A DNA stretch of 64,000 bases from Afifellaceae bacterium. Its GTDB lineage: Bacteria; Pseudomonadota; Alphaproteobacteria; Rhizobiales; Afifellaceae. A program made the translations under genes and the position numbers. Shown here piece after piece: positions 46,019 through 53,600 of this stretch. The notes under the pieces are model-generated. The model did not search any database. It saw only the letters and a program-made list of their open reading frames with translations, and was not told the origin of the DNA. Location: positions 62,001 through 126,000 of the forward strand of contig JANQRH010000022.1 in the NCBI GenBank assembly GCA_028284625.1, written 5' to 3'. Every line of letters starts with the position of its first letter. Within the stretch, counting starts at the first letter, position 1.

Positions 46019-46501
46019 TCAGTTCGGCAGCACGACCGTATCGATGACGTGAATGACGCCGTTGTCGGCCTCAATGTCGGCGGTCACGACGTTGGCGCCG
46101 TCGACCATGACGCCGTCGGTCGCGTTGACGTCCAGCTCGCCGCCCTGAACCGTCTCAACCATCATCTTCTTGCCGGCGATGTCGCCCGACATCACTTTGC
46201 CCGGCACGACGTGATAGGTGAGAATGGCAACCAGCTCGTCCTTGTTCTCCGGCTCCAGCAGCGACTCCACCGTACCTTCCGGCAGCTTGGCGAAGGCTTC
46301 GTCGGTCGGCGCGAAGACCGTGAACGGCCCTTCGCCCTTCAGCGTGTCGGCGAGCCCGGCGGCCTTGACGGCTGCAATCAGCGTCTCGAACTGACCGGCC
46401 TCCATGGCGGTGTCGACGATGTCGGCCGCATATGCCGGGAGAGCGGCAAGGGTCAGCGGTACCGATACGGCAGCGGCGATCAGCGATTTGCGAATGGTCA
46501 T
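46019..46501 (-). CDS. Exported fasciclin (FAS1)-domain protein
   Basis: The 160-residue protein has a Sec signal peptide ([20 protein letters not shown]) and one FAS1 domain with the H1 motif [20 protein letters not shown] and the H2 region [28 protein letters not shown] lies between. FAS1 proteins are secreted adhesion-type proteins; in alphaproteobacteria short forms are common and poorly characterised. AAGGAG lies 10 bases before the ATG at 46501. It is convergent with the tRNA-like sequence, with about 97 bases between them. Confidence 0.93.
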   Translation of the reverse strand: MTIRKSLIAAAVSVPLTLAALPAYAADIVDTAMEAGQFETLIAAVKAAGLADTLKGEGPFTVFAPTDEAFAKLPEGTVESLLEPENKDELVAILTYHVVPGKVMSGDIAGKKMMVETVQGGELDVNATDGVMVDGANVVTADIEADNGVIHVIDTVVLPN

Positions 46502-46809
46502 CTTCGTACATCTCCTTAAGGGACTAACAATCACCTCGGGGGGCGGGTGACGAAGCGGACTACGGTCGCCGACCGAAATCGGATCACGCGCGCGAAGCGA
46601 CCTTCGGTCGCGCCGCCGGTTGGTAACGAGAAACGCGGGACGGCGTGGAGCGGGAAGAGGCGGGCCGATGCATGGTCGCCCAAATCCGCGCCCGCACAAA
46701 AACAATGATGCAGGGCCCCGACTCAAGCACCACAAACCGGCCGTCACCGCTGATCGAAGGAAAATTGCTGGTTAAGTTTGCCTGCAACCGCGATTCGGTG
46801 AAGCTGACC
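46502..46809. other. Intergenic region without a recognisable gene
   Basis: This 308-base stretch separates the fasciclin start from the autotransporter stop. It includes the fasciclin ribosome site near 46512-46517 and a short GCGACC-TTC-GGTCGC hairpin at 46597-46611. The open frames in it look like chance frames. Confidence 0.6.
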
Positions 46810-49479
46810 TCAGTTGAGCGGAAGGACAAATCCGAGCTTGCCACCATACGTCTCGAAATTGCTGTCACCGAGGCCGTCATAGAAGCCCGAGGCTTCGAAG
46901 CGGGTGCCGTTCCCGCCGTGATAGGTAACGCCGCCAGTCATCCTCGCCCGCAGAGTATCGGCAGCGGTTGCTAATCCACCGAGCACCTTGCCGTCTTTGT
47001 CGAAGTCGAACACGCCGGTCATGCCAAGATGCGGCTCAATGTAGCCGCCGTCGGCGAAGCCCATGCGATAACCGACCTCCGGCCCGAAAGTGGCACGTCC
47101 GAGCGCGACAGTCTGGCTCGGAATCGCAAATCCATTGCTGTCGGTATAGCTGTGCTGCTCCTCCTGAAAATAGACAATCCCGGCAGTCGGGCTGAACCGC
47201 CACTGCCCTGCATGGAACCGGCCCTCCACCTTGCCGCTTGCCAGCCAGCGCGTGGTGTCGAAGCCGTCGGTGTAGGTGGCAAACGGTGAAACGTGGTTGT
47301 CCGACATGCCCCAGGCGCCGCGCGCCTGGACGTAGAGGTTTTGGCCCAGCCTACCCACTACGTAGGGGCCTGCCATCCAACCGGTACCGTCGGCGCCGAT
47401 ATTGGTGTTGGTGTCTTCCTCGTCGGTCCAGTCGAACTGAGCGAGAAATCCGAGCAGCAGATTGGGACGCGCCCTAAACTCCCCCCCGACGTAAAGCAAG
47501 CCGAAGTGACCCTCGGTGTCGGCTCCAGCCGCGCTGTCGTTGTAGCCGCTGAACGTGCCTTCCGCCCAGATGTCGAAGCGAGGCGCGCCGGGCTCTACCA
47601 TACTCGCTGCCTCCAGATAGCCGAGCGACGAAAGGGTATGCCTCGTCTCTTCACCATCGCCAGCTTGCGCCGCATAAGCCAAGTGAGACAGCCGTGTTGA
47701 GAAGCTGAACTCTGCCCCTTCGGGATCATAGCTGGCGTTCACGTCCAGCGGCAGGCTAGAGCCAGCAGGACCGTCGAAATGCGACGTCAAATCGGGGTCG
47801 CTAATGGTGATCTGATCGGCACGTCGGTTCATGAAGTTTCGTATGACTTCTCGCGTCTGACTGATGATCCGGGCGGCGTTCTCGCCCACAACTATCATTG
47901 CCGTAGCGAGGCCGGAATCGCCAAACGAAGAGGTCAGATTGCCGCTGACGTTCTCGAATGTCCCAACCGAAGTGCCGGCAACATCCACCTGCACCGTGCA
48001 AGCACCACTAGCCGGCGCGCTGCCGCCCGTGTAGCTAACCACAGTGCTACCGGGCGCGGCTGTCAAAGTTCCGCCAGCGCAGGTGGTACCAGCGTTGGGT
48101 GGTGTTGCGACCACCAATCCAACTGGAAAGTTGTCGGTGAAATCGAGAGCTGTCGCCGCAGCCGCGTTGGTACTGTTGTCAATGGTGAAGGTCAGCGTGG
48201 ACGGGACACCGACATCGACCGGATTTGGTGAAAACGCTTTGACAAATCCGGGGGCATTCACTCCGACCGCGATTGTGGCTGTGGCGCTTCCGGAACTACC
48301 GAAGGTCGAGACGAGATCTCCGGATGTGTTGGTGAAGCTGCCGACTGTCGTGCCGGTTACGTCGACCTCAACCGTGCATACGGCGTTCCGAAAGACTGCA
48401 CCCTGAGAATAGCTGATAGAATTTCCGCCTGGCGTCGCAGTTATCATCCCCCCAGCTGTGCCAGCTGTACAAGTTTCGGAGGCATTGGCTGGGGTCGCTA
48501 CCGCCAGTCCAGAAGGTAAAACATCTTTGAAGTTGACGTTGAAGGCCTCTGTTCCGTTGGCTGTGTTGTCAATTGTGAAGTTGAGCGTCGAGACGCCGCC
48601 AACGTCGATATTGTCCGGGGTGAACGCTTTAGAGAAGCCAAGGGTGAAAGACGGTTCTACAACGTCGAGTGTCGCGGTGGCCGGGCCGTGATTACCGAGG
48701 GAAGAAGTAAGGTCGCCTGTCGTGTTGACATAGCTGCCGGGCGCATCCGGGGTTATGTCGACTCTGATTACGCAGGTGGAGCCTGCTGGAGCTTCCCCGC
48801 CAGTGTAACTTACGAAATTCGCTCCGGGTGTAGCCGTTAGCGTGCCCCCAACACAAACAGATAGAGCATTAGGATTTGTTGCTACTTTTAAGCCGGCTGG
48901 GAAGTTGTCCGTGAAGTCCAGTTCCTTCGCCGGTGTTCGTTGGTGTGTGTTATCCACCTGAAAGACCATCGTCACCTGCGAGCCCGCCACCGCCGGGTTC
49001 GGTCCGAACACCTTTGTGAAACCCACACCCCCCCGAACGGCCAAAAAGGCCCTAGCACGCCCCGAATTGCCGGCTGAGGACGTCAGATCGCCACTGACGT
49101 TTAAGTAACTGCCAAGCGCGGGCGACACGATGTCTACAAAGACCGTGCAAGAAGAGCGCGCTGGGACGGTGCCGCCGGTGTAGGTCACCGACCCTGTTCC
49201 AGCTACCGCCGTCAGCGTGCCGCCTATGCAAGTCGTGCCAGCATTAGGCGGTGTCGCGACCACAAGCCTCGCCGGAAGGTTGTCCGTGAAATCGAGACCT
49301 GTCGCCGCCAGCGCTCTGCCACGATTGTTGATGGTAAAGGTCAGCGTCGTTGCCTCGCGGACAGGAACCGGATTAGGCGAGAACGACTTGTCGAAAGAGG
49401 GCTGTGCCGCTGCCGGCTGGAGGAGGAGCCAGCCGCAAACGGTGAACACCGAGACCCGAAGAAGACCGCTTCCAATCAC
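46810..49479 (-). CDS. Autotransporter-like surface protein with four DUF11/DUF7933-like repeats
   Basis: The 889-residue protein has a signal peptide (VFTVCGWLLLQPAAAQ), then four repeats of about 125 residues starting near 28, 152, 281 and 410 (each with SPNP-type opening, TLTFTIDN, LDFTDNFPxGL, CxxGTLTAxPG and GDLTSSxGNSGxA). Residues about 610-889 look like an autotransporter beta-barrel (alternating aromatic strands such as FDIWAEGTFSGYN and YVQARGAWGMSDN), ending GGKLGFVLPLN. Each repeat has two Cys that may pair. The start is GTG at 49479 with GAGAGGG upstream. A surface or adhesion role is inferred from the architecture; the GC content is lower than in nearby genes. Confidence 0.85.
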   Translation of the reverse strand: MIGSGLLRVSVFTVCGWLLLQPAAAQPSFDKSFSPNPVPVREATTLTFTINNRGRALAATGLDFTDNLPARLVVATPPNAGTTCIGGTLTAVAGTGSVTYTGGTVPARSSCTVFVDIVSPALGSYLNVSGDLTSSAGNSGRARAFLAVRGGVGFTKVFGPNPAVAGSQVTMVFQVDNTHQRTPAKELDFTDNFPAGLKVATNPNALSVCVGGTLTATPGANFVSYTGGEAPAGSTCVIRVDITPDAPGSYVNTTGDLTSSLGNHGPATATLDVVEPSFTLGFSKAFTPDNIDVGGVSTLNFTIDNTANGTEAFNVNFKDVLPSGLAVATPANASETCTAGTAGGMITATPGGNSISYSQGAVFRNAVCTVEVDVTGTTVGSFTNTSGDLVSTFGSSGSATATIAVGVNAPGFVKAFSPNPVDVGVPSTLTFTIDNSTNAAAATALDFTDNFPVGLVVATPPNAGTTCAGGTLTAAPGSTVVSYTGGSAPASGACTVQVDVAGTSVGTFENVSGNLTSSFGDSGLATAMIVVGENAARIISQTREVIRNFMNRRADQITISDPDLTSHFDGPAGSSLPLDVNASYDPEGAEFSFSTRLSHLAYAAQAGDGEETRHTLSSLGYLEAASMVEPGAPRFDIWAEGTFSGYNDSAAGADTEGHFGLLYVGGEFRARPNLLLGFLAQFDWTDEEDTNTNIGADGTGWMAGPYVVGRLGQNLYVQARGAWGMSDNHVSPFATYTDGFDTTRWLASGKVEGRFHAGQWRFSPTAGIVYFQEEQHSYTDSNGFAIPSQTVALGRATFGPEVGYRMGFADGGYIEPHLGMTGVFDFDKDGKVLGGLATAADTLRARMTGGVTYHGGNGTRFEASGFYDGLGDSNFETYGGKLGFVLPLN

Positions 49480-49872
49480 CAGTTTCCCTCTCCCTGATCC
49501 TCTACCTGGACCACGTGGAGTTCAGCATAGCTTGTCCCGCCAGGGTTGCACCAGCCGATGACACACCCCTCGTATGACATTTCTCCTCGGCGTTGATCTG
49601 CGGACCGACTGCCAAGGCGCCGAGAGCGACTCAACCACATCTCCACTGACGACTCGCGCCTCAGCCTCGGATTGTTGGGCGTGCCCTCTCGCATTGACCC
49701 CTCACCCTCCCCCCTCTACAGCTTCGCCCTTGGATGGTTGTCCCAAGAGGGGCTGAAACGATCCCGGTGCGACCGACCCAAACCGGGGGTCAAGGCCGGG
49801 GCCGTCTCGGGAAGCCGGGCGCAAAAGGCGCCGCAGGCTGAGCCTCTCGCGAAACGCATAGGAGGCTTGCCC
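49480..49872. other. Intergenic region upstream of the cobalamin cluster
   Basis: These 393 bases contain no gene I can firmly support. A 34-codon minus-strand frame (49580-49476) overlaps the autotransporter start as GTGA but its ribosome site is too close to its ATG. The distal half (about 49731-49862) is a GC-rich structured leader described separately. Confidence 0.55.
49731..49862 (+). promoter_or_regulatory. Possible degenerate cobalamin-riboswitch-like leader
   Basis: Ahead of the first gene of the corrin cluster, the leader contains GGCTGAAACGATCCCGGTGC at 49751-49770, resembling the GGGAAn..GGTGCGA block of alphaproteobacterial cobalamin riboswitches, and GGGAAGCCGGGCGC near 49809, like the distal arm. 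The conserved GCTGCCCCCGCAACTGT block and a clean B12 box are not found, so this may be coincidence or a highly diverged form. The ribosome site TAGGAGG of the next gene directly follows. Confidence 0.3.
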
Positions 49873-50061
49873 ATGATCCGACTCACCGCCCTTCCCGCTC
49901 TCGTTTTCGCTGCACCGGCGCTGGCGCATCCCGGCCATGTGGCTGAGCAGGCCGGCCATTCGCATTGGCTGGCGCTGGCGGCCGGTGGTGTCGCGGTGGC
50001 GATCGTCGCCGGCGGCTTGGTTTGGCGGAGCCTCAGGCGCCGGCGCCTCGCCCATGGATGA
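49873..50061 (+). CDS. Small exported His-containing membrane protein (DUF6732-like)
   Basis: The 62-residue protein has a signal-like first helix (LTALPALVFAAPALA), a His-rich loop HPGHVAEQAGHSHW, a second helix (LALAAGGVAVAIVAGGLVW) and a basic tail RSLRRRRLAHG. This layout fits DUF6732 proteins, which often begin cobalamin gene clusters. The His loop could bind cobalt or another metal in the periplasm; that is inference. TAGGAGG lies 7 bases before the ATG at 49873. It overlaps cbiX by 8 bases, so the two are translationally linked. Confidence 0.78.
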   Translation: MIRLTALPALVFAAPALAHPGHVAEQAGHSHWLALAAGGVAVAIVAGGLVWRSLRRRRLAHG

Positions 50062-51076
50062 ACCGAAGGGCGTTATGATCTGCGGCCATGGCAGCCGCGA
50101 TCGCCGCGCCGTCTCAGAATTCGCCGCCCTGGCGGAGACGTTGACGAAGCGCTTCGACTGGCCGGTGGAGCACGGCTATCTGGAGTTCGCGCAGCCGGTC
50201 ATCCGCGACGGCCTCGACAAACTCGTCGCCGGCGGCGCGCGGCACATCCTCGCCGTGCCGGGGGTGCTCTTTGCCGCGGGCCACGCCAAGAACGACATCC
50301 CGTCGGTGCTCAACACCTATCAGGCGACGCATGACGGTCTCAGGATCGAATATGGCCGCGAGCTCGGCCTCGATTCCCGCATGATCCGCGCCGCCGGCGC
50401 ACGCGTTGAGCAGGCGCTCGATGCGGCAGGGCGCGACGTGCCGGCCTCCGATACATTGCTTGTCGTCGTCGGACGCGGCGCATCCGATCCGGATGCCAAT
50501 TCCAACGTGGCCAAGATCACCCGCCTTCTGTGGGAGGGTTTCGGGTTCGGCTGGGCGGAGACCGCCTATTCAGGCGTCACGTTTCCGCTGGTGGAGCCGG
50601 CGCTTGAGAAAGCCGCGCAGCTCGGCTTCCGCCGCATCATCGTCTTCCCCTATTTTCTCTTCACCGGCATCCTGGTGGAGCGCATCTATGCGGCGACGGA
50701 CGCTGTCGCAGCGCGGCATCCCGACATCGCCTTCTTCAAGGCGCCTTATCTCAACGACCATCCGCTGGTGGTCGATACGTTCGTTGAGCGCGTGCATGAA
50801 ATCCTCACCGGCGCTAATCTGATGAACTGCCAGATGTGCAAATATCGCGAGCAGATCCTCGGCTTCGAGGCGGAGGTCGGATTGGCGCAGCAAAGCCATC
50901 ACCATCACGTAGAAGGCATCGGCGTCGGCGGGCATGGGCATGACCATCACCACGACCATGGTCAGGCGCATCATCACGGCCATCATCATGATCATGACGG
51001 CGCGGGCCACGCTCACCACCATCCTTATCCGCACGCCGATCATCCGCTGGGGCCGCGCTCGCTGAAGCGAGGCTGA
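50054..51076 (+). CDS. cbiX: Sirohydrochlorin cobaltochelatase CbiX, long form with Fe-S-type motif and His-rich tail
   Basis: CbiX inserts cobalt into sirohydrochlorin, the early-cobalt step of corrin synthesis. The 340-residue protein has two CbiX halves: MICGHGSRDRRAVSEF with YLEFAQPVI, and VVVGRGASDPDANSN with FPYFLFTGILVERI. Metal-binding His lie in GHGSR and near VLFAAGHAKND. A MNCQMCK motif (about residue 256) is the MxCxxC iron-sulfur site of long CbiX proteins. The last 70 residues contain about 30 His (HDHHHDHGQAHHHGHHHDHD), probably a cobalt store. The start overlaps the DUF6732-like gene. Confidence 0.95.
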   Translation: MDEPKGVMICGHGSRDRRAVSEFAALAETLTKRFDWPVEHGYLEFAQPVIRDGLDKLVAGGARHILAVPGVLFAAGHAKNDIPSVLNTYQATHDGLRIEYGRELGLDSRMIRAAGARVEQALDAAGRDVPASDTLLVVVGRGASDPDANSNVAKITRLLWEGFGFGWAETAYSGVTFPLVEPALEKAAQLGFRRIIVFPYFLFTGILVERIYAATDAVAARHPDIAFFKAPYLNDHPLVVDTFVERVHEILTGANLMNCQMCKYREQILGFEAEVGLAQQSHHHHVEGIGVGGHGHDHHHDHGQAHHHGHHHDHDGAGHAHHHPYPHADHPLGPRSLKRG

Positions 51077-51077
51077 C

Positions 51078-51707
51078 ATGTCCGACTACATCCGCGATCC
51101 GATTGAGATCACGCGGCGCTCGTTTGAGATCATCGCTGAGGAGACCGACCTCTCCGCGCTGCCGCCCGACCTGGCGACCGTGGCGGCACGCATCGTGCAT
51201 GCCTGTGGCATGCCGGACGTCGTCGCCGATCTCGCTTTTTCAGAAGGCGTGGCGGCGATCGGCCGTGAGGCGCTCGCCGCGGGCGCGCCGATCCTGTGCG
51301 ACGTTCGCATGGTGGCGGCCGGCATCCTGGTAAACCGGCTGACGCCGGCGCATCCGATCCATGCGGCGATCGATCAGCTTGAGGCGGCGGAGTTGGCCGG
51401 CCGCTCCGGGCAAAGCCGAACGGCCGCCGGTATGGAACTGTTGGTGCGTCACCATGACGGCGCGATCGTGGTGATCGGCAATGCGCCGACCGCGCTCTTC
51501 CGCGTGCTTGAGCTGGTCGCCGCCGGCGCGACGCGGCCGGCGCTCGTGCTCGGCTTTCCGGTCGGGTTCGTGGGTGCTGCGGAATCGAAAGCGGCCCTTG
51601 CGGAGAACACGCTCGGCATTCCGTATATGGCCTTGCGTGGCCGCCGCGGCGGCAGCGCCATTGCAGCGGCGGCGCTCAACGCGCTCATTCTCGGCGGCAC
51701 GATATGA
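51078..51707 (+). CDS. cobH: Precorrin-8X methylmutase (cobalt-precorrin-8 mutase)
   Basis: This enzyme moves the C-11 methyl to C-12, giving (hydrogeno/cobyrinate) cobyrinic acid. The 209-residue length is typical. Motifs are SFEIIAEETDLSALP, IVHACGMPDVVADLAFS (with the catalytic His), GAPILCDVRMVAAGI and a C-terminal GRRGGSAIAAAALNAL. It starts 1 base after the cbiX stop and ends overlapping the next ATG. CobH and CbiC are the same enzyme in the aerobic and anaerobic routes. Confidence 0.96.
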   Translation: MSDYIRDPIEITRRSFEIIAEETDLSALPPDLATVAARIVHACGMPDVVADLAFSEGVAAIGREALAAGAPILCDVRMVAAGILVNRLTPAHPIHAAIDQLEAAELAGRSGQSRTAAGMELLVRHHDGAIVVIGNAPTALFRVLELVAAGATRPALVLGFPVGFVGAAESKAALAENTLGIPYMALRGRRGGSAIAAAALNALILGGTI

Positions 51708-52912
51708 GCCCGTGGCTTTCCATTGTAGGGGTTAGCGAAGACGGCATGGCCACGCTGCCGCCGGCGGCGCGCACGCTGGTCGATAGTGCGGAAATCGTCG
51801 TGGGCGGCGCGCGCCATCTGGCGATGCTGCCGGCGCCGGAGAACGGCAGCACGCAAGAGCGCGTGTCCTGGTCCTCTCCGCTAGCGGAGACGATCGATCG
51901 CGTTCTCTCCATGCGCGGCCGGCGAGTCACGGTGCTCGCCACCGGCGACCCGATGCAATTCGGCATCGGCGCGACTTTGTCGCGCGCGCTGCCCGCCGAC
52001 GAAGTGACGGTGGTGCCGAGCCCGTCGGCATTTGCGCTCGCCGCGTCGCGGCTTTTCTGGCCGCTCGACCAGGTCACTATGCTCAGCGTGCACGGGCGGC
52101 CAGTAGAGCTGTTGACGCCCCACATCGTGCCCGATGCGCGGCTGATCGTGCTGACGGGCGGGGCTGAGGCGCCGCAGGGGATCGCGTCGGTCCTGACGGA
52201 AAGCGGCTTTGGCGACAGCCGCATGGTGGCGCTCGCCAATATGGGCGGCGCCGAGGAACAACGGATCGAGGCGCTGGCGCGCGACTGGCACGCAGACGTG
52301 CCGGACTTCCATACACTGTGCATCCAATGCGTGGCCGGCGCCGACGCCGTCTGGCATGCGCGCACCGGGCTGCCGGATGACGCCTTCGCGCATGACGGCA
52401 AGCTCACCAAGCGCGAGGTGCGCGCGGCCGCGCTCGCCAAGCTGCAACCGCATCCGGGCGCTTGCCTGATCGACATCGGCACCGGCTGCGGCTCCATTGC
52501 TATCGAATGGATGCGTGCAGAACCGAACGCGCGCGCCATCGGCATTGAGCCGCTTGCAGAGCGCCGCGCCATGGCAGCGCAGAACGCCATTGCGCTCGGC
52601 GTGCCGGATTTGGATCTCCGTGACGCTCGCGCGCCCGAGGCTTTTACTGAGCTCCCAGTGCCCGACGCGATCTTCATCGGCGGCGGCGTCAGCGCGGAGA
52701 CGATCGACGCGGCGACGGACAAGCTCAAACCAGGCGGACGCCTGGTGGCGCACGCCGTGCTGATCGCAAGCGAGCAACAGCTCATTGCGGCGCGCGATCG
52801 CCATGGCGGCGAGCTCGCGCGGCTTTCCGTCTCGCGCGCGGAGCCGGTCGGCGACTTCCTGGGGTGGCGTCCGTCGATGGCGGTGACGCAGTGGACTTGG
52901 AGGAAGCGTTGA
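51704..52912 (+). CDS. cobL: Precorrin-6Y C5,15-methyltransferase (CbiE-CbiT fusion)
   Basis: CobL methylates C-5 and C-15 and decarboxylates the C-12 acetate. The 402-residue protein is a fusion of CbiE (residues 1-200, with LSIVGVSEDGMATLPPAAR and VLATGDPMQFGIG) and CbiT (about 215-402, with the SAM motif LIDIGTGCGSIAIEW and FIGGGVS). The ATG overlaps the cobH stop as ATGA, and its own stop overlaps the TTG start of cobI. Early CbiE or CbiT are separate in many anaerobic-route organisms; fusion is usual in alphaproteobacteria. Confidence 0.95.
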   Translation: MSPWLSIVGVSEDGMATLPPAARTLVDSAEIVVGGARHLAMLPAPENGSTQERVSWSSPLAETIDRVLSMRGRRVTVLATGDPMQFGIGATLSRALPADEVTVVPSPSAFALAASRLFWPLDQVTMLSVHGRPVELLTPHIVPDARLIVLTGGAEAPQGIASVLTESGFGDSRMVALANMGGAEEQRIEALARDWHADVPDFHTLCIQCVAGADAVWHARTGLPDDAFAHDGKLTKREVRAAALAKLQPHPGACLIDIGTGCGSIAIEWMRAEPNARAIGIEPLAERRAMAAQNAIALGVPDLDLRDARAPEAFTELPVPDAIFIGGGVSAETIDAATDKLKPGGRLVAHAVLIASEQQLIAARDRHGGELARLSVSRAEPVGDFLGWRPSMAVTQWTWRKR

Positions 52913-53598
52913 GCGGTCGTCTCTACGGCGTCGGCGTTGGGCCGGGCGACCCGGAGCTGATGACGCTCAAGGCCGTCCGTATTCTGTCGGAGGTTCCGGT
53001 CGTCGCCTGTCTCGCGCCGGAGGACGGCGAGAGCACCGCACGCGCCATTGCGGCTCGGTTCATCCCCGCCGGTCGCGAGGAGATCGTCTTCCGCGTGCCG
53101 ATGCGGCCGGGACCGGAACCGGCGTCGCTCTACGATGACGCGGCTGAGAAGATAGCTGCGCATCTCAGCGACGGTCGCGATGTCGCGGTGCTGTGCGGCG
53201 GCGACCCCTTCCTCTACGGCTCCTTCGCCTATCTCCACGACCGGCTGGCGCCGCGCTTTCCCTGCACGATCGTGCCGGGCGTGACGTCGCTGACGGCCTG
53301 CGCGGCGGCGAGCGGTGGCGCCCTGGCGCGACGCGAAGCAGCGCTTGCCGTTGTGCCGGCAACCCTCTCCGACGCGGAGCTGAAGCGCCGATTGGCCGAT
53401 GCCGACGCGGCGGCCATCCTCAAAGTGGGCCGACACCTCCCGCGACTGAAGGCCTTGCTTACGGAGCTGGGCCTGATGGAGGCGAGCACCTATGTCGCGC
53501 ATGCGACGCGCGCCGACGAACATGTGGCGGCGCTCGCCGATCTGGGAGACGCAGCCGCGCCCTACTTCTCCATGATCCTTGTCTCCAAGGCGCGGTGA
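52909..53598 (+). CDS. cobI: Precorrin-2/cobalt-precorrin-2 C20-methyltransferase
   Basis: CobI/CbiL adds the C-20 methyl. The 229-residue protein has the SAM-dependent tetrapyrrole methylase pattern: LYGVGVGPGDPELMTLKAVRIL, VAVLCGGDPFLYGSFAYL and IVPGVTSLTACAAASG. The start is TTG at 52909, with GGAGG 5 bases upstream and overlap with the cobL stop (TTGA); the longer frame that opens at 52864 would lie inside cobL. Its stop lies 2 bases before the CbiG-CobJ start. Confidence 0.94.
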   Translation: MSGRLYGVGVGPGDPELMTLKAVRILSEVPVVACLAPEDGESTARAIAARFIPAGREEIVFRVPMRPGPEPASLYDDAAEKIAAHLSDGRDVAVLCGGDPFLYGSFAYLHDRLAPRFPCTIVPGVTSLTACAAASGGALARREAALAVVPATLSDAELKRRLADADAAAILKVGRHLPRLKALLTELGLMEASTYVAHATRADEHVAALADLGDAAAPYFSMILVSKAR

Positions 53599-53600
53599 CG

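Noticed and set aside
46597-46611. GCGACC-TTC-GGTCGC hairpin as a terminator
   Set aside because: No T-run on either strand, and it is too far from both neighbouring stop codons to assign.
53193-53600. Upstream extension of the CbiG-CobJ frame
   Set aside because: It overlaps cobI in another frame, and similarity to CbiG begins at 53601.
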